A stretch of 5,355 nt of DNA from NCBI GenBank assembly GCA_938027385.1, contig CALJBF010000279.1, positions 1 through 5,355 of the forward strand. The letters are read 5' to 3'. Both the position numbers and the translations under genes were made by a program. The notes under the pieces were generated by a model. It saw nothing but the letters and a program-made list of their open reading frames with translations. It was not told the DNA's origin and made no database searches. Shown here one piece after another: positions 1-5,355 of this stretch. This DNA comes from an uncultured Porphyromonadaceae bacterium. GTDB lineage: Bacteria > Bacteroidota > Bacteroidia > Bacteroidales > Muribaculaceae. Positions within the stretch are counted from its first letter, which is position 1. Each line of letters begins with the position of its first letter.

Positions 1-40
1 TGGGAATTATGGGAGTCATGGGAATTATGGGAGTTATGGG
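1..40. repeat. 9-bp tandem minisatellite, cut by the window edge
   Basis: Four full units of consensus GGGARTYAT are visible at 2-10, 11-19, 20-28 and 29-37, followed by a partial GGG. Units alternate GGGAATTAT, GGGAGTCAT, GGGAATTAT, GGGAGTTAT, so there is an 18-bp dimer pattern. The array stops about 10 bp beyond the stop codon of the GH43 gene and continues out of the window to the left, so its copy number is unknown. Because the period is a multiple of three, it reads as an open Met-Gly-Ile/Val repeat on the plus strand. There is no sign that this is translated. Confidence 0.85.
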
Positions 41-50
41 TGCGCCCCTG

Positions 51-1778
51 TCACTGAACCTCGGTGACCGGGGTCAGGCGCGAGACGCCGTTTTCATTGA
101 AGGCCTCGATGGCGAAATAGTATTTCTGGTCGGTGGTGAGGCATTTCATCAGGTGACGGCAGTCGTTGCCGTAGACCATCCACGAGCTGTAGAGCTTGTC
201 GGGGGCGATTCCCCAGAGGATGTTGTAGCCCTGTGCGCCCTTTACCGGCTGCCAGGTGAGCGTGATGTCGCGGCGGTCGTCGTGACGGCGTGCCTCGAAA
301 CCTTTGACCATTGCCGGGGCTTTCCCTTCGCCGAGACCGAAGACCCTGATGGCCGACAGTGACAGTGACGGGGTGGGCACCTCGATGTTGTTATACCTGA
401 TATAGCGGGCGCGTCGGGGGGTCTCAAGCTCGACGTAATCGTGCGGGGCGTCTTTGTAGCTTTTCGAGCGGTCGACAAGCGGGAACCATTCGCGGCCGTC
501 GAGCGAGCCGGTGATGGTGTAGCGGTGGCGCAGACCGTCGTAACGGCCATACCTGTCGCTCTTGTAGTCGTTGTAGTTGACCTGGATGGCGTTTACCGTG
601 GCCGGGGCGCCGAGGTCGATCTGTACCCACTGGTCGGCGTTGTTGGCGCTGGCGAGCCAGAATGTCTTGCTGTTCTCGTCGGTGATGCCTGTGGCCTCGT
701 GCCCCTCTGCCGACGACGAGGCGGTCACCGGTCTGTTATATGACAGGAGCATCCAGCCGCGGAACTCACCTTTCTTGCCAGGCGTGGCGGGAGCATAGCG
801 CGGGTAGTCGCCGAAACGGGTGTCACAGTGCATTATGCCGTCGGCATCGAAGTAGGTGGGAAACATGCACAGTCGCCGTTCCCAGTTCACGTTGATGGGG
901 AGTGCCATCGAGCCGAAGTGCCAGAACTGTCCTCCGGGGCCCTCGACGGTACTGCCGTGTCCGGCGCCGTTGATGTAGCCGCCCGGCTTGTATGATATGG
1001 GGTTGTGGGCCTGGTAACGGTATGGTCCCATCGGCGAGTCGGCCACGTATACGCCGTCGGCATAGACGTTGAACTCGGTGCCCGGGGCGGCATACTGCAT
1101 GTAATACCTGCTGTCGTGCTTTGTGAGCCAGGGGCCTTCGATGTAGCCGCCGAGGATGGTGTCAGTATGGTTCTCGCCGAAACGCTCCCAGCCGTGTCGC
1201 GCGGGGTCGAGGTTAAAAAGCTCCTCTACGGGCCCTTCAGGGATGAACCGGTGGTTTTTGTCGAGACGGCGCCCGCGGATGGGGTAGACGTTAGACGAGC
1301 CCCAGAACATGTAGGCTTTGCCGTCATCGTCGATGAACAGGTCCGGGTCCTGAAGGTCATGGAGTATGGCCGGGGTGGCCTCCCAGTCGCCTGACTTGGG
1401 GGCATCGGTATAGAGTACGCTCATCGAGCCCGAGGGGTCGCCGCAGACGTATAGCACGGAATCCTTGTAGTTGTGCGCCGCCGGGGCGTTGCACCCCTGG
1501 GGGTACCAGTTGCGTCCCGGTTTTATGAATTCCCAGTTCTGAAGGTCGGTCGAGTGCCAGTAGCCGTGCGAGCGGGTCACGAACATGTAGTATTCGCCGC
1601 GGAACTCCACCACGGCAGGGTCGGCCCCCGAGCGGTACGAGATGTCGTTCGACGAGTTGTAGATCATGTAGGTGTAGTCGACGTCGAGCGGGTTGCAGTA
1701 AGTTTCCTGCCGCATCTGCTGGCCGACGGCCGAGAGGGTCATGGCTGTAGCCATGGCCGTGTAGATGAGTTTTTTCAT
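51..1778 (-). CDS. secreted GH43-family glycoside hydrolase with F5/8-type C and fibronectin III-like domains
   Basis: The 575-residue product is probably an exported glycosidase acting on arabinose-, xylose- or galactose-containing plant or mucosal glycans. Residues 1-19 form a signal peptide (MKK, hydrophobic core, SAVG before QQ) without a lipobox cysteine, so a periplasmic or released enzyme is likelier than a lipoprotein. Residues about 40-335 are the five-bladed propeller of GH43. Likely catalytic residues are D53 in GADPAVV (general base), D144 in LQDPDLFIDDDG (pKa modulator) and E214 in YIEGPW (general acid). Residues about 345-481 look like an F5/8-type C (CBM32-like) module, and about 487-575 like a fibronectin III fold. 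The ATG at 1778 was chosen because it begins the signal peptide; the frame stays open to 1832, but that would run through the inverted repeat upstream. Subfamily and substrate cannot be fixed by eye. No susC/susD genes are in view. No promoter match lies in the 82 bp upstream, so read-through from purT is possible. Confidence 0.9.
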   Translation of the reverse strand: MKKLIYTAMATAMTLSAVGQQMRQETYCNPLDVDYTYMIYNSSNDISYRSGADPAVVEFRGEYYMFVTRSHGYWHSTDLQNWEFIKPGRNWYPQGCNAPAAHNYKDSVLYVCGDPSGSMSVLYTDAPKSGDWEATPAILHDLQDPDLFIDDDGKAYMFWGSSNVYPIRGRRLDKNHRFIPEGPVEELFNLDPARHGWERFGENHTDTILGGYIEGPWLTKHDSRYYMQYAAPGTEFNVYADGVYVADSPMGPYRYQAHNPISYKPGGYINGAGHGSTVEGPGGQFWHFGSMALPINVNWERRLCMFPTYFDADGIMHCDTRFGDYPRYAPATPGKKGEFRGWMLLSYNRPVTASSSAEGHEATGITDENSKTFWLASANNADQWVQIDLGAPATVNAIQVNYNDYKSDRYGRYDGLRHRYTITGSLDGREWFPLVDRSKSYKDAPHDYVELETPRRARYIRYNNIEVPTPSLSLSAIRVFGLGEGKAPAMVKGFEARRHDDRRDITLTWQPVKGAQGYNILWGIAPDKLYSSWMVYGNDCRHLMKCLTTDQKYYFAIEAFNENGVSRLTPVTEVQ

Positions 1779-1809
1779 GATGTTGAAGATCTCTTTTCGT
1801 GAAACTCCA

Positions 1810-1844
1810 GCGCCCGGAGGCTGTGCAGTCACGCCTCCGGGCGC
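1810..1844 (-). terminator. strong GC hairpin between purT and the GH43 gene; terminator or leader structure
   Basis: The arms GCGCCCGGAGGC (1810-1821) and GCCTCCGGGCGC (1833-1844) are perfect 12-bp reverse complements. After a one-base bulge the stem can extend by three pairs (1823-1825 with 1830-1832), leaving a 4-nt loop. It starts 17 nt after the purT stop and ends 32 nt before the GH43 ATG. That position suits a purT terminator or attenuator. However, no T-run follows on the minus strand (the next bases are TGGAGTTTCACG), so it is not a classical intrinsic terminator. It could instead stabilise the 3' end of the purT mRNA. Confidence 0.5.
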
Positions 1845-1860
1845 CGGTGTTATGTGGTTG

Positions 1861-3045
1861 TTATAAAACTGTGGTTTTCAGCTTTGCGTAGGCGCGCTCG
1901 GCTTTGGCCAGGGCGTTGTCTACGGTGTCGGCGGTGGCCAGGATGACGCCCATGCGGCGGTGTCCCTTGATTTCGGGCTTGCCGAAGATGCGCATCTGCA
2001 CGCCCTCTTCGGCCAGAACCTCCTCAAGATTGTCGAAAACGACCTCGTGCGTGTCGCCTTCGACAACGATGGCTTTCGAGGCCGACGGGCCGTAGAAACG
2101 TATCGCGGGCACAGGCAGACCCAGCAGGGCGCGGGCATGCAGCCCGAACTCGCTGAGATCTTGCGAGATCATGGTGACCATGCCGGTATCGTGCGGACGA
2201 GGCGAAACCTCAGAGAAGATCACCTGGTCGCCTTTGACGAAGAGTTCCACACCGAAGATGCCGTAGCCGCCGAGGGCGTCGGTGACGAGGCGGGCGATGC
2301 GGCGTGCCTCGGCGATGGCCTGGTCGGTCATCGGCTGGGGCTGCCATGACTCGCGGTAGTCGCCGTTGACCTGATGGTGGCCTATAGGCTCGCAGAATGT
2401 GGTGCCCGAGCATGAACGCACCGTGAGCAGGGTGATCTCATAGTCGAAATCTACGAAACCCTCTACGATGACACGTCCGGCGCCGGCGCGGCCACCCTCC
2501 TGGGCCTCGTGCCATGCGGCGTCGATGTCGGCCTCGGTCTTTACTGTCGACTGGCCGTGACCCGACGAGCTCATGATCGGTTTTACCACGCAGGGGAGGC
2601 CGATTTCGCGGATGGCGGCGTCAAACTCCTCGCGTGTCGAGGCGAAACGGTAGGGCGACGTGGGCACGCCGAGTTCTTCGGCGGCCAGACGGCGGATACC
2701 CTCGCGGTTCATCGTGAGCCGTGCGGCGTTTGCGGTGGGGGTGACGTTGAACCCCTCGGCCTCGAGTTTCACCAGCTCGGGGGTGGCGATGGCCTCGATT
2801 TCGGGGATGATATGGTCGGGACGTTCGGTCTCAACGACCTCGCGGAGTTTCTCGGCGTCGAGCATGGGGAACACATGGCTGCTGTGAGCCACCTGCATGG
2901 CCGGAGCGCCGGCATATTTGTCGCATGCCACGACCTCAACGCCCATGCGCTGCAGTTCAATTGCTACTTCTTTACCGAGCTCGCCGCTGCCCAGCAGCAG
3001 GGCCTTGCGGCCCGAAGGGGTCTTGACCGAACCTATCTTTGTCAT
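1861..3045 (-). CDS. purT: formate-dependent phosphoribosylglycinamide formyltransferase (GAR transformylase 2)
   Basis: PurT is a cytoplasmic ATP-grasp enzyme that converts GAR, formate and ATP into formyl-GAR in de novo purine synthesis, replacing the folate-dependent PurN step. The product is 394 residues, close to the usual 390-395. Visible landmarks are the N-terminal GSGELGKE loop (19-26), IIPEIEAIATPEL (79-91), VVKPIMSSSGHGQS (153-166, ATP-grasp loop), VIVEGFVDFDYEITLL (192-207), NGDYRESWQPQ (227-237), and the metal ligands E267 (FGVELF) and E279 (FSEVSPRPHDTG). The C-terminal MRIFGKPEIKGHRRMGV segment is also typical. The frame is open to 3141, but the ATG at 3045 gives the expected N-terminus (MTKIGSVKTP); the extra 32 codons cross a palindrome and do not resemble protein. 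No clear Shine-Dalgarno precedes it. H163 stands where E. coli PurT has Lys in SSSGKGQ, and GHHQ replaces the usual GHRQ. Formate would be available in an anaerobic fermenter. Confidence 0.97.
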   Translation of the reverse strand: MTKIGSVKTPSGRKALLLGSGELGKEVAIELQRMGVEVVACDKYAGAPAMQVAHSSHVFPMLDAEKLREVVETERPDHIIPEIEAIATPELVKLEAEGFNVTPTANAARLTMNREGIRRLAAEELGVPTSPYRFASTREEFDAAIREIGLPCVVKPIMSSSGHGQSTVKTEADIDAAWHEAQEGGRAGAGRVIVEGFVDFDYEITLLTVRSCSGTTFCEPIGHHQVNGDYRESWQPQPMTDQAIAEARRIARLVTDALGGYGIFGVELFVKGDQVIFSEVSPRPHDTGMVTMISQDLSEFGLHARALLGLPVPAIRFYGPSASKAIVVEGDTHEVVFDNLEEVLAEEGVQMRIFGKPEIKGHRRMGVILATADTVDNALAKAERAYAKLKTTVL

Positions 3046-3240
3046 CTTGGAAACTGTGATTGTGATTGAAATTAATGATGGCGGAGTGCAGAGGCGGGAG
3101 GGTCTTGCAAAACTCGGTCTATGACTAAAATGTAGGGACATCGCTTTGCGATGTTTGGCTGATAATCAATAATCTGCTTTAACACGCCAAAGGCAGCTCC
3201 CTGCAATTTATCGGGTTATGCGACACCTTCACCCTCTTTC
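3046..3240 (-). promoter_or_regulatory. long 5' leader of purT, about 195 nt
   Basis: This is the untranslated stretch between the predicted start site near 3240 and the purT ATG at 3045. It can form several small structures: GCAG-CTCC-CTGC (3193-3204), the competing GCC-AAA-GGC (3186-3194), GGGT/ACCC arms (3213-3216 and 3231-3234), and the 7-bp palindrome at 3138-3154. A 17-codon GTG-started frame lies at 3232-3179 (VKVSHNPINCRELPLAC), with an AGAGG tract abutting the GTG, which is too close for a normal ribosome site. I do not recognise a known purine or ZTP riboswitch. The leader may carry regulation of purT, or may simply be intergenic repeat sequence. Confidence 0.4.
3138..3154. repeat. 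perfect 7-bp inverted repeat, possible REP-like element
   Basis: ACATCGC (3138-3144), a TTT loop and GCGATGT (3148-3154) form a perfect stem; two G-T wobbles could extend it (3137/3155, 3136/3156). The preceding TGTAGGG resembles the start of short palindromic elements I recall scattered between genes in Bacteroidales. That resemblance is from memory and unverified. It lies about 95 nt upstream of the purT ATG, inside the predicted leader. Confidence 0.5.
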
Positions 3241-3245
3241 ACTTG

Positions 3246-3277
3246 CAAAGTTACGCAAATTTCCCCTCTCCCGCAAA
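3246..3277 (-). promoter_or_regulatory. consensus Bacteroidetes promoter for purT
   Basis: Read on the minus strand, the -33 element TTTG (3277-3274) is followed after 20 nt by the -7 element TAACTTTG (3253-3246), an exact match to TTTG-N19-21-TAnnTTTG. The predicted start site is near 3239-3241. The nearest downstream gene on this strand is purT, and possibly the GH43 gene beyond it. Confidence 0.85.
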
Positions 3278-3446
3278 CCGCCGTCAACCTTGCCGGCGAT
3301 GGTTTGTTATATTTAAAAGAGCTTACTGACAGTGACCGTCGGAGCGGTAGGCTGTAAGAAACTCAGCAAAAGGGTGCGGGGAGGCCCGGGCCCGGCGTTT
3401 CAACACAGACGGAGCCGATCAAAGGCTCAGGTAACTGAAGATATTT
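3278..3446 (+). other. intergenic region upstream of the channel gene, with one weak -7-like site
   Basis: No convincing gene lies here. TATATTTA at 3308-3315 matches the -7 consensus TAnnTTTG at all but the last base, but no TTTG lies 19-21 nt upstream, so it is only a weak promoter candidate for the channel gene. The stretch around 3375-3396 is very GC-rich and contains the self-complementary GGCCCGGGCC at 3383-3392. Plus-strand frames here are open but lack any recognisable protein pattern. Confidence 0.35.
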
Positions 3447-4268
3447 ATGAGAGTGCAGTCCACAACCCGGCAAAAAGGCGACGGGGCGATGTCACGGCAA
3501 GGGCTTTCGCGCCCTATGAAGGTGGTGTTGCTCATGGCGCGGCTGCTTGTACTTGCCGCCTCGGTATGGATGATTATATGGATAACGCGCGATACGATCG
3601 GGGGTGTCAACCTCATCGCGTCGCCGGAATATCTGCGTTTCCAGCTCTGGGTATGCGTATATTTCCTGGGGGTGAGCCTGCTTGAGTTCTATGCCGCCGG
3701 GCACGGCAACCGGTTGCGGTGGCTCGGGGGACATTGGTTTTTCGTGCTTGTGAGCATACCGTGGCTTAATCTGGTGAGCATTGCAGGGATACATCTGTCG
3801 CCTTCGATGGCATACGTGATCAGGTTCATCCCGATGGTGCGCGCCGGGTATGTGCTGGCGCTGATAACGGGCGTGCTGTCGGCCAACAAGGCGGTGTCGC
3901 TGATGATGGTCTACGCCATGTGGGTGGCGGCGTCGGTGTACTTCGCCTCGCTGGTGTTCTTTGTCGAGGAGCACCCGATCAACCCGCAGGTCGACACCTG
4001 GTGGACGGCCCTGTGGTGGACTTCGCTGTGCCTGACCACCGTCGGGCCCCCAATCGAGGCGCTGACCGCCACCGGGCGCGTGCTTGCGGTGGTGGTGGCC
4101 TGCGAGGGACTGATACTTCTGCCGGTGTTCACTGTCTATGTGGCCAACATATTTACGTCGCGCAGTCATGTGGGTATCGTCGATTTCGATGTGGCTGCGG
4201 CCGGCAAAAAGACCTCTGACGCGACGGACAGGAATCAGGATTCTGCCTCGCCGTCCGCAGATAAATAA
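3447..4268 (+). CDS. six-helix potassium-channel-like membrane protein with non-canonical filter
   Basis: The 273-residue inner-membrane protein has the layout of a voltage-gated-like cation channel subunit. Hydrophobic segments lie at about 24-48, 63-83, 96-115, 121-141, 150-174 and 210-236. The fourth has only R126 and R132, fewer charges than a true S4 sensor. Between the last two sits a pore-helix-like stretch, DTWWTALWWTSLCL (183-196), then the filter T197-T198-V199-G200-P201-P202, where a potassium channel has TVGYG. The last helix is followed by a hydrophilic tail of about 35 residues without a recognisable RCK domain. Ion selectivity cannot be assumed. The ATG at 3447 follows an AT-rich GATATTT, as Bacteroidetes starts often do; the ATG at 3489 (MSRQGLSRPMK), directly before the first helix, is a realistic alternative. 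The next gene begins 65 bp downstream and has its own promoter. Confidence 0.8.
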   Translation: MRVQSTTRQKGDGAMSRQGLSRPMKVVLLMARLLVLAASVWMIIWITRDTIGGVNLIASPEYLRFQLWVCVYFLGVSLLEFYAAGHGNRLRWLGGHWFFVLVSIPWLNLVSIAGIHLSPSMAYVIRFIPMVRAGYVLALITGVLSANKAVSLMMVYAMWVAASVYFASLVFFVEEHPINPQVDTWWTALWWTSLCLTTVGPPIEALTATGRVLAVVVACEGLILLPVFTVYVANIFTSRSHVGIVDFDVAAAGKKTSDATDRNQDSASPSADK

Positions 4269-4296
4269 TACCGAGCCGACATACACCTGAACCGGA

Positions 4297-4328
4297 TTTG
4301 CCCGTACCGGCATAAAATTGTAAATTTG
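4297..4328 (+). promoter_or_regulatory. consensus promoter abutting the start of the DUF6155-like gene
   Basis: The -33 TTTG (4297-4300), a 20-nt spacer and the -7 TAAATTTG (4321-4328) match the Bacteroidetes consensus exactly. The -7 element ends only 5 bp before the ATG at 4334, so transcription should start at or within a few bases of the initiation codon, predicting a leaderless or almost leaderless mRNA. Confidence 0.8.
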
Positions 4329-4333
4329 GCATT

Positions 4334-4876
4334 ATGTCAAAGACCGCGTTAAAAAAAGAGCTGCAGACAATGACCCAGGAGCAACTGGTGCAGACAATCC
4401 TCGACGCCTATTCGGCGCGCGCCGAGATCAAGGAGTATTTCGAATTCTTTCTGAATCCGGACGCCGAGGCTCTGTTCGAGAAATTCCGGACTGCCGCCGT
4501 GCGCGAGCTTGACCGCGTGAAACGCGGAGTCTATTCAAAGGCCCGCATCTCGGTGTTGCGCAAACATATAAAGCTGTTCGACAGTTTTCAGCCCGGTGCG
4601 GAATGGTCGGTGCGGTTCAGGCTGTTTATCGTGGCGTACGCCGTGACAGGTCAGCCCGGCGTGATTTTCCCTCTCACGCTGATGCAGGGTATCGCCGACA
4701 TAATGTGCCGCGCCCTCAGTCTGGCCGACACTACTGAACACACCGACACGGCCATGGGCGAGGTGCAACGCATCATCGCCGATGAAACCGGTGGCTCGCG
4801 CTATTTCCGTCGCCTCCTCGGCGAGGCTCTGGAGGATTATCTTGCCGGCCGCACTCCGGCCCTCCTTCGGCCGTGA
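4334..4876 (+). CDS. DUF6155-like protein of unknown function
   Basis: The 180-residue cytoplasmic protein begins MSKTALKKELQTMTQEQLVQTILDAY and continues SARAEIKEYFEFFLNPD (28-44). From memory this is the pattern of the DUF6155 family found in Bacteroidetes; I could not check it. The function of that family is not known to me. The sequence is mainly helical and charged, with no signal peptide, no membrane segment and no catalytic motif I can identify. A basic stretch, RELDRVKRGVYSKARISVLRKHIK (57-80), could contact nucleic acid or a partner, but that is speculation. The start at 4334 is supported by the family-like N-terminus; the next ATG is codon 13. The gene has its own promoter, so it need not depend on the upstream channel gene. 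Its TGA stop (4874-4876) overlaps the first unit of the tandem array that follows. Confidence 0.85.
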   Translation: MSKTALKKELQTMTQEQLVQTILDAYSARAEIKEYFEFFLNPDAEALFEKFRTAAVRELDRVKRGVYSKARISVLRKHIKLFDSFQPGAEWSVRFRLFIVAYAVTGQPGVIFPLTLMQGIADIMCRALSLADTTEHTDTAMGEVQRIIADETGGSRYFRRLLGEALEDYLAGRTPALLRP

Positions 4877-5070
4877 TGCCATTTAGGTGTCCTATTGATG
4901 TCCTATTAATGCCGTGCTGACGCCATGCTTATGGTGTGCTGATGCCCGATTGATGCTATATTGATGCCCAGGGATGCTATGTTAATGTCGTGAGGATGCC
5001 ATGATTATGTTTTGTTGATGCCCATGGTTGCTATGTTAATGTCCACGGAGGCCAATGTTTATGTCGAGAT
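4875..5070 (+). repeat. 11-bp-period degenerate tandem array with 54-bp higher-order repeat
   Basis: About 18 units follow the loose consensus GATGCCATGTT, for example 4897-4907, 4919-4929, 4941-4951, 4952-4962, 4973-4983 and 4995-5005. Units at 4963-4972 and 5017-5026 are 10 bp, so the last ten units form two 54-bp blocks, 4963-5016 and 5017-5070, aligned unit by unit. An older, more diverged five-unit copy can be aligned at 4886-4940, followed by two extra units. The array begins on the stop codon of the preceding gene. Nearly every unit carries an ATG-like core. A 7-bp hairpin with one G-T pair forms at 4920-4926/4931-4937, without a T-run. Function is unknown. It is not a CRISPR array, because units are contiguous with no spacers. 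Confidence 0.85.
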
Positions 5071-5199
5071 GCAGTTATCTTAGGTGACACGTACTCATCC
5101 TCCAAAAATAAGCTGTTGTCTGATTCGGTTGGTTATCATGTGTTTATAAATTATAGGGTAAAATATTTAGATATTGCTGTTAAATTTTGTTCAGAAAAT
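5071..5199. other. AT-rich intergenic stretch, no gene seen
   Basis: The sequence turns strongly AT-rich from about 5130, unlike the GC-rich genes. A short frame at 5116-5304 is open but has no recognisable protein pattern, crosses the tRNA promoter and enters the tRNA, so it is not called. This region most likely serves as upstream sequence for the tRNA promoter. Confidence 0.6.
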
Positions 5200-5230
5200 T
5201 TTGCAGTCTCGAAAAAAGTCCCTACCTTTG
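5200..5230 (+). promoter_or_regulatory. consensus promoter for tRNA-Lys
   Basis: TTTG (5200-5203), a 19-nt spacer and TACCTTTG (5223-5230) match the Bacteroidetes housekeeping consensus. AT-rich DNA lies directly upstream. Transcription should start near 5236, giving a precursor leader of about 65 nt (to 5302) before the mature tRNA 5' end. Confidence 0.85.
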
Positions 5231-5302
5231 CATCGCTTTTGAGAGGAACACCTCCCTCGGCACCCCCAAGGTCGCCCACAGAGGTCAACGCTGAAAGCAC
5301 TT

Positions 5303-5355
5303 GATTCGCTAGCTCAGCTGGTAGAGCACAACACTTTTAATGTTGGGGTCCTGGG
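5303..5355 (+). tRNA. tRNA-Lys (anticodon TTT), 3' part outside the window
   Basis: The 5' acceptor strand GATTCGC (5303-5309) is followed by T8-A9, a D arm with GCTC/GAGC stem and AGCTGGTA loop (5312-5327), A26, an anticodon stem CAACA/TGTTG around the loop CTTTTAA (anticodon TTT at 5336-5338), a short variable region GGGTC, and the first T-stem strand CTGGG. The TTT anticodon reads lysine AAA/AAG codons. The T loop, 3' acceptor strand and any encoded CCA lie past the right edge, as would other tRNAs in a cluster. Confidence 0.95.

Noticed and set aside
1779..1860. Independent promoter for the GH43 gene
   Set aside because: No TAnnTTTG match is present on the minus strand in this gap.
2509..3069. 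A 186-residue plus-strand frame opposite purT
   Set aside because: The minus strand encodes unmistakable PurT; the plus frame is its antisense shadow and has no recognisable domain.
4297..4312. Terminator hairpin after the channel gene (TGCC/GGCA or CCGG/CCGG arms)
   Set aside because: Stems are only four pairs, overlap the promoter of the next gene and have no T-run.
3492..4313. A 273-residue minus-strand frame opposite the channel gene
   Set aside because: It is rich in Arg, His, Pro and Gln, as expected from the antisense of a GC-rich gene, whereas the plus strand gives clear membrane helices and a pore motif.
4875..5070. CRISPR array
   Set aside because: Units are 10-11 bp, contiguous and degenerate, with no spacers and no cas genes nearby.
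5116..5304. Small 62-residue plus-strand frame
   Set aside because: It crosses the consensus tRNA promoter and reaches into the tRNA, has no family-like pattern and lies in AT-rich intergenic sequence.
5303..5355. tRNA-Lys as an integration site for a mobile element
   Set aside because: tRNA genes often serve this role, but the 3' end lies outside the window and no integrase or duplicated tRNA end is visible.

Overview
The window looks like the chromosome of a GC-rich gut Bacteroidales bacterium, plausibly of the Muribaculaceae (a taxonomic inference). Three intergenic sites match the Bacteroidetes promoter consensus TTTG-N19-21-TAnnTTTG. Shine-Dalgarno sequences are weak or absent. The genes are a secreted GH43 glycosidase with carbohydrate-binding modules, a formate-dependent PurT, and two proteins resembling families common in Bacteroidetes.

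Layout. Bases 1-40 are a 9-bp minisatellite cut by the left edge. Bases 51-1778 (minus) encode a secreted GH43 + F5/8-type C + fibronectin III-like enzyme. Bases 1861-3045 (minus) encode PurT. A perfect 12-bp GC-rich inverted repeat lies in the 82-bp gap between these two genes. PurT is read from a strong consensus promoter at 3246-3277 through a leader of about 195 nt that contains a perfect 7-bp palindrome. On the plus strand, 3447-4268 encodes a six-helix, potassium-channel-like membrane protein whose selectivity filter reads TTVGPP instead of TVGYG. Bases 4334-4876 encode a 180-residue protein resembling the DUF6155 family. Its consensus promoter ends only 5 bp before the ATG, so the mRNA should be nearly leaderless. 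An 11-bp-period degenerate tandem array (about 4875-5070) starts on that gene's stop codon and carries a 54-bp higher-order repeat. An AT-rich stretch follows, then a consensus promoter and the 5' part of a tRNA-Lys(TTT) gene running off the right edge.

The genes do not form one pathway. PurT is housekeeping purine synthesis. The GH43 enzyme is glycan degradation and has no promoter of its own that I can see, so it may be read partly from the purT transcript. The channel and the DUF6155-like gene are co-directional, but the second has its own promoter. I found no mobile element, CRISPR array, toxin-antitoxin or defence system. The best candidates for something undescribed are the 11-bp/54-bp array, the leaderless promoter, the non-canonical channel filter and the purT leader.
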